Shown: positions 34,536-44,909 of the stretch, piece after piece
How positions within the stretch are numbered: the first letter of the stretch is position 1
How the letters are laid out: the number at the start of each line of letters is the position of its first letter
Source of the DNA: Dryas octopetala
Taxonomy: Eukaryota > Streptophyta > Magnoliopsida > Rosales > Rosaceae
DNA: 64,000 bases
Assembly (NCBI GenBank): GCA_963921425.1
Contig: OY992833.1
Location: forward strand, 16,037,738 to 16,101,737
Direction: 5' to 3'
Notes under the pieces: generated by a model
Told to the model about the DNA's origin: nothing
The model's database searches: none
Seen by the model: the letters and a program-made list of their open reading frames with translations, nothing else
Program-made: the position numbers and the translations under genes

Positions 34536-35295
34536 ATGTATTGCTCAAAATTATTAATCTCAACTCTAACTGTATTATATTTTTCCATTTTTCTGTACAC
34601 GAGTTTTGAAGTTCTTGTTGTAGAGCATTCATGTTTTAGTGAGTTAGAATTTCCATCCCATGGGAATTATGAGCTTAGCTTGAATGCATTACTCCAAGAA
34701 TTAGCAACTCATTTTAAAAGCTATTATAAAAGTGGCGTGAAGGGTATACATATAGGAATGAATGATGAATTTGTATATGGATTAAGACAATGTTGGAAGA
34801 AAATTTCCCACAGAGTTTGCATAAATTGTGTGCATGCAGCAATCGAAGAGCTTCGCAAGCGCTGCCCTCATAGTAAAGGAGCTATAATTTGGTACAATCA
34901 CTGCCTTATAAAATACTCAAATGTAATGTTTTTTAATATAAGTGACAGCATTAATGGGGTTTATGTGAAGAATAACCTAATATTCGTTAATGATGCTCCC
35001 TATTTTGATAACAAATTAAGTTCGTTTGTTCTTAACCAATATATGTACTAGAACACTTGATAACCCTGACTTGTTTGCTTATGGGAAGCTAGACCTTGGA
35101 CTATTAAACAATCATGATTTAGTACTTTATAGTGCGGCCCAATGTACTGGGGACCTTTCTCAGACATCGTGTAAGAAGTGCCTTGATGTAGCAATGAGTG
35201 AAGTTCTAGAAGACATTCATGGAAGGAGAGGTGGGCGTGCTTATTATGGTAGTTGTTATCTCAGATTTGAACTTTACCCCTTTCATTTGTGGTAG
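34536..35295 (+). pseudogene. Cysteine-rich repeat secretory protein (DUF26/Gnk2 type), frameshifted
   Basis: The ATG at 34536 starts a hydrophobic segment of about 28 residues that looks like a signal peptide, so the product would be secreted. Two DUF26 domains follow, each with the C-x8-C-x2-C motif: CWKKISHRVCINC in the first and CTGDLSQTSCKKC in the second, which ends in the typical SCYLRFELYPF. Family members act at the cell surface, at plasmodesmata, or as mannose-binding antifungal proteins; which applies here is unknown. The first frame stops at 35049-35051. The second domain is open in another frame from about 35026, so a one-base indel near 35040 separates them. The gene is probably dead unless this is an assembly error. 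No kinase domain follows, and a TRIM element begins about 60 bp after the stop. Confidence 0.82.
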
Positions 35296-35321
35296 GAAAT
35301 AGACCATATATATGTTATATG

Positions 35322-35323
35322 TT

Positions 35324-35356
<33 letters not shown>

Positions 35357-35357
35357 C
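35322..35357. repeat. T-run followed by A-run
   Basis: A run of 9 T is followed by about 26 A, next to the truncated left end of the TRIM. Confidence 0.9.
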
Positions 35358-35975
35358 TGGTTTATTTTATAATGTTTAATATTTGAATTTCCTGAACAAC
35401 TTAGGTTTTTTTGTTGTTAAGGCCGGGTGTAGTTGGATTTTAGCATTTTAGGTTTTCTCTATATAAAGTGTTGTATTGTCATCTTCTATTAACGAAATGA
35501 GAATATAAGTTTATTATCAAGTTTTATTTTTATTTTGTTAACATGGTATCATAACCATTCTTCGGCCACCACCGACTACCTCGAGAAGACGATGAATCTA
35601 GATATGATTTTTTCCATTCTTTGATTTAATTATTTGATTCAAAGATTCAATTTCAGTTGATGTTCTTGTTCTAAATCTAGTTCCATATGCAAATCCAATT
35701 CATGTTCCATATCCAGCTTAGTTTCAGTTTCAACAGTAGTTAATTTTCATTTAGTTTTTTACGATTTAGTTTTCTTTAAGGCAAAATTCCGTTAGAAACA
35801 TGAATTTTAAAGGGGGAGTTAGAGATAATTGTTTTATTATGTTTAATATTTAAATTTTTAAGTCAACTTAGACTTTGTATTGGTAAGGGTATGTTTTGAT
35901 TTTAGCATCTTAGGGTTCTCTATATAAAATGTTGTATTATCTTGATTAATGGAATGATAATATAAGTGTTATGGA
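35358..35975 (+). mobile_element. TRIM-type miniature LTR retrotransposon
   Basis: Two direct repeats share a long collinear block (ttttagcat(c/t)tta ... tctctatataaa(a/g)tgttgtatt ... aatataagt): about 35358-35543 and about 35818-35975. The first ends in aca, and tggtatcataacc follows at 35544, a one- or two-base variant of the usual tRNA-iMet primer-binding site. A purine tract (aaagggggag) precedes the second repeat. The interior of about 270 bp has no coding capacity. This is the layout of a TRIM. Both outer ends are eroded and no TSD was found. Confidence 0.75.
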
Positions 35976-36183
35976 AATTAGGGTTTCACGAGTGTACTTT
36001 CTGATGAATGACACATGTAGGGTCTCTTTGCTCTTCCTCGTACCTTGCTTCAATCCTTTTACAGCTGTCTTTTGTAAATCACCTTTACAGCTGGCTCCCC
36101 TTATTCTGACACCAAAAATCCCCAACCAAGGTTTAGCGAACATCTGAGCCGAGATTTCCCTGTTACTCTTTTTGGCCAATCTA

Positions 36184-36475
36184 AGGGCCCTTTTGGCACT
36201 GCTTTTAAAATTGACAAAAGCTCTTTTAAATTAGTAATAGCGCTTTTGGTTGCGTTTGGCAAAAATAAATAAAAGTGATTTTGGATTATAAAAGCACTTT
36301 TAAGTGGTTTTTTGAGGAGCACATGTTAGGTGCTTTCTCAAGAAGCACTTCCAAGTGCTTTTGCATGAAGCACTTGAAATTTTTATAAAAATTTGTATGT
36401 GCTTATGAGCAGAAGCGCTTCTAGCAAAAACTCTACTGATTATAAACGCTTTTAAGAAGCAGTGCTAAACGGGTA
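36184..36475. mobile_element. TIR MITE with 'agcacttttaagtgctttt' interior, copy 1
   Basis: The left end gggcccttttggcactgctttt is complemented by the right end aagcagtgctaaacgggtac. The interior is made of repeated agcactt/aagtgctttt motifs. A 3-bp cta occurs on both sides but is too short to prove the TSD. It is related to 36651-36932 and to a fragment near 18170-18300. Superfamily not assigned. Confidence 0.65.
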
Positions 36476-36650
36476 CTAGGTTTGTTTGGTTGAAGGTGTG
36501 TTTCCTCAACCAGTTGACTCTGGCCCCTAACTCCTATTAGGTGGCTTGATGGTTCTTCGTGCTTACGTGGCACTCTTTGATCACTAAAAATTCGCCACAT
36601 ATCATATTAAAATATTCGGTACCATCACTAGTCTAGTAATCTACGAGCTT

Positions 36651-36932
36651 GTTTGGCAGTGTTTTTATAAGGCTTAAAAACACTTTTAAATAATCAAAAT
36701 CATTTTTATTTACGTTTGGCAAAAAAAATTAAAAGTGCTTTTGGGTTATAAAAACACTTGGAAGTGCTTCCTGGTAAAGCACCTGGTTCACCTAACAAGT
36801 GCTTTCTTAGAAAGCGCTTTCAAGTATATGTATAAAAAGCACTTGAATTTTTTCAAAAAAAATTTATGTAATTATAAAAAAAATGCTTTTAGTGAAAACA
36901 CTTTCTACAAAACACTTTCAAACAAACACTAA
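36651..36932. mobile_element. Related TIR MITE, copy 2
   Basis: It starts gcttgtttggcagtgtttt and ends aaaacactttcaaacaaac, nearly complementary. The interior again consists of aaaagcactt / aagtgctttt motifs. It lies 175 bp after copy 1. No TSD was recognised. Confidence 0.65.
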
Positions 36933-37034
36933 AGTCTGTAGAAATCTCCCCAAGTGCCAGAAAGGTTAGATGGATCAGATACACGTGGCTATGAGTCCAT
37001 CTCAACGCAAAAGTGATGCCAATCAAATTTAAAA

Positions 37035-37479
37035 GGTTTTTTTTTTTTTTTTTCATATTTAGTACCTAAACTTTGACTATTGTCTTAATGTGGTACCTAA
37101 ACTTTTATTTGTCTCAATTGAGTACCTAAACTTTTATTTTGTGTCTAATAGATACCCATGTGAATTTCTGTTAAAATTGTTAACAGAAGTTAGGGACAAT
37201 ATGGTCACTTCAAAAAATTTATATTTTAATTATAATTTTTTGTTTTTTTTGTTTGTTGTGTTTGTTGTGTTTTTTTTTTTTTTTAACATATAAAGAAAAT
37301 AATTAAAATATACTTTGACTATATTGCCCTTAATTTTTGTTGACAATTTTAACATAAATTCATTTTGGTACCTATTCGACACAAAATAAAAGTTTAGGTA
37401 CTCAATTGGGACAAATAAAAGTTTAGATACCACATTAAAACAAGGATCAAAGTTTACGTACTAAATATGAAATAAACCC
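37035..37479. mobile_element. Near-palindromic Mutator-like MITE, 445 bp
   Basis: Arms of about 190 bp (catatttagtacctaaac ... and its inverse) close on a loop of T/A runs near 37230-37290. An exact 9-bp duplication, aatttaaaa, flanks it (37026-37034, 37480-37488). Termini are ggttt and aaaccc. Noncoding. The two overlapping short ORFs, one per strand, are mirror images of the arms. Confidence 0.9.
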
Positions 37480-37488
37480 AATTTAAAA

Positions 37489-38665
37489 ATAAGAAAATTG
37501 CTACTTTATTAATATCTTTTAGGCGCTCTACTCCATGAATAAAAGGAAAGAGTCAAAGAGATGATTTGGGCCACTCTTCAATGAACGTGATATTGCCTTT
37601 CTTGGAAAGCCAAGCTGTCAAACCTCCACGGCTTCAACCCAACTCTCCAAGTCTTCATCACTCCAAGAAAGTTTCAGAAGAACCGGAAAACTCCTCTTCA
37701 ATTTCAAGTATATTCCAATTCCAGTAACTCATTTGAACCCATCACCACCATTTTTATTTTTTATTATCAATACTATTCTTGACAAATCGTTAATTACATT
37801 TAATAGGGAAACAAATATATCACTATTTTCTTTTTTATAGTGGAATATGTCTCAAAACATTAAACCAACTTGAATAAACAAAAGGAGGACTATGAAAAAA
37901 ATAAAATAATGAAAAAGCTACTTACACAATTGCTTATCATGCCATAGTCAAATAGTATTTGTAGTTCAACCAACTCAATCCCGTATGGTACAATGGTGAT
38001 TTTATTATTTTTTTTAGAATGATCTACTTTATCTAATTAGCATCAGATAATAGTACATTAGATAATTAAGTTGGCTACAATGAATCTAAACTTGTAAATC
38101 AAAAACCAAAAGCGCATACCTTGCTAAAAATGCACTGCATGACTATCGTCACCATATACATGAATACATAATTAGAATTAAAAGAAGCAAATACAATTAA
38201 TAATATTAAATTATCATTTACATATTAATTTTCAATCACTATAGGTCTGCAGATGCCCTAATCAACGCAATTTTGTCAATTATATATCAAATATATATTT
38301 TTTAAATTAATCAACAATTGTTATCCACAAAATTTGAACTTATTAAGCTCTTGTCCAATATATAGGAGACTGCCACCACTAAATTTAATGGTCATTGAAA
38401 AAATTTCTTTATATTTGATAAATAATCATTTAAAAGATATACAAATATAAAGTATAACTAAGAATTAAACAACTTACCAACAAGTTACTCTAGTGGTATT
38501 CCTCTCTCAAATGTTCAAAGAGGTCCCAAGTATGAATCCTCCTCCCAAAATCAAATTCAACTAAGAAACTTGCTAAATAATATTTTTTTTAATAAAAAAA
38601 GTGTATTCCATATTTTAAATCTTGGGGTAAGAATTTTGAAATCAACATTTAATTGAGCACATTAA
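37489..38665. other. AT-rich intergenic spacer
   Basis: No gene, domain or element ends recognised. Confidence 0.5.
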
Positions 38666-38667
38666 TT

Positions 38668-38943
38668 GCCAAAATGTCACTTTTAGTCCCTATAACTTCA
38701 GTCATTAATTTTCTTCCTATAGTTTTAATTTTCAATTTTAGTCTTATACTTCCATGACTATCACAATCACGTCAAAGACGTTAAATTCGTTTCTTTTGAA
38801 GACAGAAATTTAATGTAGCACACAAATGTTTGAATTTTACACTAAGCCGGAATTTTGTCTTTTTGTTAATTGCACTAGTATGAAATTACATGACTAAAAG
38901 TTACAAAAACTTAAACCTACCAAGACTAAAAATACAATTTGGC
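38668..38943. mobile_element. Possible decayed TIR MITE
   Basis: The left end gccaaaatgtcacttttagtc is partly complementary to the right end gactaaaaatacaatttggc. The 'tttagtc' TIR style is that of the other long-TIR MITEs here. The interior carries weak complementarity and no TSD was found. Confidence 0.4.
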
Positions 38944-38962
38944 CTCTTATCTATGCACAATG

Positions 38963-39398
38963 CTTGGGTCAGACCTCCATATACACCCCACCCCATAACA
39001 ATATTTGTTCGGCAGTACAAGCTCAGAATCGGAACCGTTTATTTTTTAAATCACCTATTAAAAATTATTTATGTACAAAATCAACTTATTCAAAAATTAT
39101 TTCTGTACAAAATCAACTTATTCAAAAATTATTTGGTTATATAACTATTTTCTAATAAATGTAATAAATAAACAGTTTATATTTAAAAAATAGTTTCTTG
39201 ACCAAAGCGTCTATTTATTCTGTTTATTCGATAAAAATTATATAACTAAACGATTTTCGATTAAGTTAATTTTTTATAAAAATAATATTTAGTAAATAAT
39301 CTCAAAATTAAACGGTTCTAATCTTGAGTCTATACTGATGAACAAGTATTTTTAGAAAATGAAGTGTATATGGAGGTCAACCTTGGAGTGACCCAAAG
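38963..39398. mobile_element. TIR MITE with ~95-bp arms
   Basis: The left arm (38963 to about 39045) and the right arm (about 39310-39398) are near reverse complements, sharing cttgggtca, gacctccatatacac, ttgttc..cagta and gaaccgttta. A direct repeat of about 32 bp (caaaatcaacttattcaaaa) occurs twice in the interior (about 39076 and 39109). No convincing TSD, so the superfamily is open. Confidence 0.75.
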
Positions 39399-39972
39399 TA
39401 TTGTCAATTCTATTCACATGCTTTGAATCCATGTATGCTACACATGCACAGATTATAATGTAGATTTTTGGAAACTTCCAAACCAAACATTACCTAAACC
39501 ATATTCATTTCATATGATAATAATAATAATGACAATAACATTATTCCCTAATTAGTAATATATTTAATTACACTTTACTTTTTTCTTTAAAAAAAAAAAA
39601 GTAGGTATGGATTGAGCCAATCCGAATTCAGAAACAGATCCGCCATCTTTTTTTTTTTTTTTTTACAAAAAAAAAAGCTTCTTGCTAGAAGACATACAAA
39701 TCTGAAATCCCATCTGATATTAAATGAGAAAAATTAAGTAAAACAAAAAGTAAATAGTCTTTGGGAGCTGAGTGGGCACATTCGGGTGCGGAAGCTCAGC
39801 ATCGTGGTCATGTAATCCAACAGCTCAGAACCCACCATCAAAAGCATCAGCTGGACATTGATATCGAACGACATCATCACCAGATATTAAGGACCGTTGA
39901 TCTGGCCAGAAGAAAAGGACTGTAGGATGATTCTTCTCTCATAACGAAAAGCATGTGCGAACTAGAGGATCA
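39399..39972. other. Region downstream of the COL gene
   Basis: Holds the probable 3' UTR of the minus-strand COL gene (up to several hundred bp left of 39973) and A/T runs at 39589-39677. No other gene seen. Confidence 0.5.
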
Positions 39973-41232
39973 TTAATCAAACGTCGGAACGACGCCGTAC
40001 TGAAAGTCAACACTAAATATCGAAACGTCAGAGCCATAGATTCGATCGACTCCCTCGGTTTCGGTACGTTTGGCGAACCGGCCTTTGATTCTCGGCCGAG
40101 TTTCGGCGTAGGCTTTCCGCGAAGCGTACCGGATGGTCTTCTGAAACTTCCGGTTCTTCCTCTTCTCTCTGTACCTCAAAACCCTGGCCTCCCGGTCGAG
40201 CCCACAGAGCTGAGTCGCTTGGCTCGAAGCGGCGGTCGCCGCCAAGACCGGCACGCCGGGATCCGAAACGTTGTGGCTTGCGCTTCGGGTGAACGGATAC
40301 GATATCTCGGACATGGAGCTTCCGTCGGGAACAACTCCAACATCCAAGGACGACGACGAAACCTGAAAATAAGAATAATTAAATTGCAACAAAATTCAGT
40401 ACAAAAGAAGCAGAATGCCCGGGAAAATGTAATATTTTCTCGCGAAACAAACAGAACATAGAGAATAGGAGGTATTTACGCTTTGGCTGAGGGACTGAGT
40501 TGGATAGCTGAAGGAGGAAGAGAGTTTGCTTCGGCAAAAGTCGATGTCGAAGCAAGTTTCAGTTGAGGCTTGGTTGCAATTGATCAGTGAATTCGGAGGT
40601 TGTACTGGTACTGCTAGTGGTTTGGTTTGAACCGGAACCACGCTATCCGAACCCGAAATGTTATGGTGGATCGGGTTCGGGTAATCGAACTCCAGCAGCG
40701 AATCCATTTCGGAGAAGAACACGTCACCGGACTTGATTTCCGGAGCATTCATATCCATGAACTTGGGATTGTTAATAAAATTCGGGTTGGGAATAAGAAA
40801 CGACATGTCGTCGGGTTCCTTCGGCAAAACAACGTCGGTGGGAACGAGGAAGTTGAGCGCGGAGGAGACGTTGGTTGTTGACTTGGCGATGGAGTCGCTG
40901 GCAGAGTCGAGGAAGGGCGTGACGGGGACGCGCTCGTGGCGGCTGGCGAGGGGGTTTGCTGAGTGGATGTCAGAGTCGCACGTGACGCAGAGGGCGGCGG
41001 CGTCGGCCTTGCACGTGACGGCGGCTGGGGCCTGCTCGCAGACCTCACACATCCACACGCGCGCGTGGCGCGACGAGAGCTTGTTGGCGCAGTGGATCTT
41101 GGCGTCGCACATGAGGCAGAGGTAGGCCGAGTCGGCTCGGCAGAACACGACCGCGGGGGACGCCTTGCACGAGTCGCATGGCTTCGGCGCCGGGCACGCC
41201 ACGTTGGCCCAACGACCGCCCTGAATTCCCAT
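39973..41232 (-). CDS. COL5-like: CONSTANS-LIKE B-box/CCT transcription factor (COL4/COL5 type)
   Basis: Two exons on the minus strand, 41232-40480 and 40362-39973, encode 380 residues. The intron has a GTAAAT donor and a TTTTCAG acceptor and falls between codons. B-box 1 (about residues 19-59; CDSC, FC, CLMC, H47, H56) and B-box 2 (62-102; [22 protein letters not shown]) keep all zinc ligands. The CCT domain (about 308-350; [20 protein letters not shown]) is complete, and the C-terminus ends YGVVPTFD, like group-I COL proteins. These are nuclear regulators of flowering time, photomorphogenesis and stress responses that act through protein and DNA contacts. The [10 protein letters not shown] sequence after B-box 2 favours COL4/COL5 over CONSTANS itself. 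The MGIQGG start was chosen over an ATG 8 codons upstream because it matches related proteins. No breaks are seen. The symbol is by family resemblance, not proven orthology. Confidence 0.92.
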
Positions 41233-41420
41233 GTGAGGCAAACGACGTCGCAGCAACTACAAGAGGAGTGTGTGTGTCTCTATGTTTATCTGCTTGAGAC
41301 TCTTAAGCGCTGTGTGTCTCGCTGTAGACAAATGCTGATGGTGTTGGGTTTGATATCTAGCTATCTAGTGGGGGAGGGGATGGAAATCTGGGTATCAGCC
41401 AATCAGAGTACGACACGTGG
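41233..41420 (-). promoter_or_regulatory. COL 5' region with a G-box
   Basis: The palindrome cacgtg (41414-41419, in gacacgtgg) lies about 182 bp upstream of the COL start codon. This is the core bound by bZIP and bHLH factors in light- and ABA-responsive plant promoters. A ccaat is on the opposite strand at about 41398. The stretch 41233-41340 is probably 5' UTR. The transcription start is not defined. Confidence 0.45.
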
Positions 41421-42036
41421 GTGATTCTTGGCCATTTAAAATTTATAAAAACAAATTTGGGATTTACCCTTTATTTATTTTTCTTATATGGAAAATGCAA
41501 TAATGTTTGGGTGTACCGTGTACAAGTAGTTGTCATGTGTCTGTGCCGACCTGGGAGGGATGCGGGGCCCAGCTGCCATGAAACTCTCCATCCACTGTTC
41601 TGTTGCTTGCTGCAGCTGGAAATTAATCAAATTATCCAAAACGTATCAGTGAGACTTTACTAATTTACCTTTCGTTCTTTATTAGATTGAATTAAATCGA
41701 TAAACACCATTTACGATATACATACCAAAAATCAGATTTTAGAAAAGATACAAAGACTGAATTTTCTCCTTTTGGTCAGATTTATGATATTATTTGTTTC
41801 CTTATACATTCTTTTGAGAGTAAGTTTAATTTTTTATATTTCACATCAAGCTCATAGTGTAGCGCATCGTTTAATTTGTTTAACTACATCATGTTTAGAT
41901 GAATGCCTCTAGAATTAGAAGTTTCTTGACTTTCTTCGGGACACTCTTTATAAGGACATATGTAATTCTATATTTAGTTGAATGAAGTTTATTTCCTTAA
42001 AAAATAAAAATATTAAAGATGGAGAATAAAAGAAAT
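41421..42036. other. Upstream intergenic region of the COL gene
   Basis: Likely distal promoter. No gene or repeat with clear ends. Slightly GC-richer at 41545-41620. Confidence 0.4.
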
Positions 42037-42810
42037 ATGACGTACATCCAACATAACGGGAAAAAGCTTTATAATAAACTACCTAGTCAAGAACCAAGCC
42101 CAAGTCTCATGCACACAATGATCCGACCCATGCACCAAGCTCTTGTCGTACTAGTTGAGCAAACCTTTCCGTGCAAGACAAGCTAGCCTACACCATCATC
42201 ATCTAGTTCTAAAGAATTCTTGTGATTACTTATCTTGTCATTAATGTAATTATCTTGTAAATCTTAGTGATGTAAATCCTTGTAAATCTAAGTCTATAAA
42301 TGGAATGCAAATCATAGACCTCAGTATCTCTAAGGAATTACTCTCCAAATCTTATTGTGTTTCATGGTATTAGAGCCCTAGTCAAACGACAGAGGGACTC
42401 TTTTTCTTTTTCTTTCTTTTTCCGATAAATACACAATCCTAACCCTAGTTCTTTCTTCCATACTCGTACAGCACAATGGCTACATCTACTGCCGCTGATA
42501 TTGATTCTACCATTTTGTTGGCTACTTCTTCTACCAGGGTGCCTATGTCATCACCATCCATGCAGCAACTCAGTCTTGGGTCCTCTTCTTGAACTGTTGT
42601 TGCACCATGGTTTCTACAATATCTCCATTAAGCTTGACAAAGATAATTATCTCCTCTAGCATGGTAAATCACACCCCTTGTCAAAAGTCGTGGACTTTGG
42701 GGTTTTATTGATGGTTCATGCAAATGCTTGATGATAATGGTCGACCTACTGATTCTATCAACCCGGATTATGATGATTGGATTCAGAAGGATAAAAATAT
42801 TTTGGGATGG
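42037..42810 (+). mobile_element. Copia remnant: LTR, primer-binding site and gag start
   Basis: An LTR-like region ends in tttca at 42364, followed at once by tggtattagagccc, a near-standard tRNA-iMet primer-binding site. Its right part (42242-42363) recurs at 45633-45752. After the site, an ATG at 42477 begins a Ser/Thr-rich copia gag N-terminus that decays quickly. A block near 42620-42800 still reads like the gag fold. It is cut at 42811 by another LTR. The left limit of the LTR is a guess. Confidence 0.65.
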
Positions 42811-43101
42811 TGCTGAATTCCCCTTGTATTAGGCTTAGTATAGGCTTGTTCATATGCGATGGTCCTCTGCTGCTTATATCAGTTAAACATTAGTACTCAG
42901 TTAGTTTCCTATATTTTCTTCCCTAAATTGTAATTGTTTATTTGCCAGGTAGCAAGCGTCTAGAAATACTTGCATCTTTAACCGTAGATCTTCAGTTAAG
43001 GTTATTTCCTTCATATATCTTATATCAGCAGCTGTAAGAACTCCATGAAATTAATTAAGAACTCTTTTAGAATTCTCTTCATATGCAGTGGTACCTCAAC
43101 A
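42811..43101 (+). repeat. LTR of a second retroelement, inserted in the copia remnant
   Basis: A TG...CA-bounded segment (tgctgaattcccc to cctcaaca), directly followed by a tggtatcagagcc primer-binding site at 43104. It interrupts the gag-like sequence of the preceding remnant. No matching 3' LTR was found in the window. Confidence 0.6.
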
Positions 43102-43103
43102 TT

Positions 43104-43560
43104 TGGTATCAGAGCCTTCTCCATGGACACTGATCGCACGTCTCCCCTGGAACCCACTCTGCTGGAACTTCGTTTTCAGTCGCTCCACGATCGTACGACT
43201 TTGGAGCTTCAAGAATTGCGTGAGCTTGTGATGGGTCTCTCTTCCAAACAAGCAGAAGATAGCAACGCCTTGTTGGAGAAGTTGCGCCAGTTCCGTTTGG
43301 GTCCCAAAATGCCAATGGGGGTCGACGAAACTCCTTTCGTTCCCACCTTCGGTTCGTACTGGACCCACCCCTCTCCACTCGTTTCCACATTTGTGCCCTC
43401 CACCTCTTCTTATGTCCTTCCTTCCCCTGCTCTAGAAAATTTCCCACCCATCCCACCCCTATCTTTTCCATGTTAGCAGTTCGTCCACACCTCTTCTTTA
43501 CTCGGAAGTGGACCAGCACTGCACTTGGCAGCCAAGCTGCCAAGCTGAGGGGACTAACAT
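43104..43560 (+). pseudogene. Gag-like start of a truncated retroelement
   Basis: After the primer-binding site, the ATG at 43123 gives about 117 residues. A helical N-terminus (LEPTLLELRFQSLHDRTTLE ... KQAEDSNALLEKL) is followed by a Pro/Ser-rich region, ending at a TAG at about 43474. Leader position and composition suggest the start of a gag-like protein of an LTR element, perhaps a LARD or gypsy derivative. No zinc knuckle, protease or RT is present. The family is not recognised with confidence. Confidence 0.45.
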
Positions 43561-43896
43561 AAAATACTTTTCTTAATTGTTACTTTTCTTTTTTTAACTG
43601 CAAGATTGACTATGAGAGAAAAGGTCAAGATTGGGACAAGATCAGACAGGTTTCTCTGGATGATTGGAAGAGAAACTTAGCTACCATAGTGTAGTATGTG
43701 GTCTCCTTATTCAAGTGAACAAGATCTTCTTCAGCAAGTAAGTCTCTTCTTCTCACTTTTTTTTTTTTTTTTTTTTTTCAAATTTTTACTTTTTCCATAT
43801 TTGGTGGAATTTATGGTTGAATCAGTATTTTGGTTATTCAAAATGTTGTTTCCTTTTGTTTAGTCTTAGTTGCTCAGCTTCATGTTGACAGAAAAC

Positions 43897-44085
43897 TGAG
43901 TTCGCCGCTGGAGATCCGGTCCTCAAAGGAGAGGTCCGGACCTCAAGCCTAGGTCTCAAATATCAATTTTACTGGAGTTCCGGTCCTCAAGGGTGAGGTA
44001 TGGACCTCAAACCTAAATTTCTAAATCCAATCTTACTAGAGGTCTGGTCCTGAAGGGTGAGGTCCGGACCTCAAGCCTAGCTTTG
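43897..44085. repeat. ~64-bp tandem repeat, three units, with palindromic cores
   Basis: Units begin near 43915, 43979 and 44043 with c(c/t)ggtcct(c/g)aa and continue with gaggt(c/a)(c/t)ggacctcaa. Each unit pairs ggtcct with a downstream gaggtccggacctc palindrome. Noncoding, with no recognised family. Confidence 0.75.
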
Positions 44086-44905
44086 TATTCTAATTTCTTG
44101 TGGGATTGATTGCTGGATTAGAATGAAATTGTAAAGCTTGTATGATTATTCAAATAATAAGTTGGGCACTAGGAAAATGGACCAAACATGATTTGTGCAC
44201 AGACTTTGTAGTAATGATCATTTACAGAAATTTCAAAAAGATAAAAATATTTACTTATCTGCAAATGAGAAACCCAACAATGAAAAAAATGCATAGACCC
44301 AACAATATTTGGTCAAGATACAAAAAGTTAGTGGATTTTCCTTCTTTCAAAACTCTCTTACTTGACCAAATAAGTGAATATTTGTATCTTTTTTAAATTT
44401 CTCTGAAGTTTATCTAAATGTGACTTTGTGTGTGTTTGTGCTCTTTTACAGAGACTTTGTTAGTTTTCTTAGAGCTTTAGAGTTGGGGGCAGCTACTTCA
44501 AAAGGTATGGGGAGGAGGAAGGACAACACTTATACCCAATAAGATATCGATGTGTAAATATACAAAATTATCAAGAATTATAACAGTGTTTTCAATTCTT
44601 CTATTTAGAGCTTGCATATGACTTGCCTAATATTGCTTTGCATTGCATTGGTATCTTATTAGTTTTGTTTTGATTGTAGTTGGCAATAAGAACTGGCAGA
44701 TATGGATGCATATGCTTGTGACTTAGGGGGGTCAAGTTGGAAGGAAGTAAATGTGTTATGTTAAACTAGGTTTTTTTTTTTTTTTTTTTTTTTGTGCCTC
44801 TTCTTTTAAGCTAGTTTGACTCAATGTATTTTTTGTACAACTGATCACACTTATGGAACCTATCATGTAATGTAATCTTACTTATATTTATGAAATATCT
44901 TTTGG
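44086..44905. other. Spacer inside the nested remnant cluster
   Basis: AT-rich, with a T-run of about 23 at 44771-44793. No supported coding frame. It may be internal sequence of the CACTA remnant whose right end is at 45632. Confidence 0.4.
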
Positions 44906-44909
44906 TTTA

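Noticed and set aside
36184-36478. TSD 'cta' for the MITE at 36184-36475
   Set aside because: A 3-bp match can occur by chance and the terminal bases are not perfectly inverted, so the TSD was not claimed.
40627-41424. Plus-strand frames across the COL gene
   Set aside because: They are antisense shadows of the B-box exon. Their composition is explained by the GC-rich coding strand.
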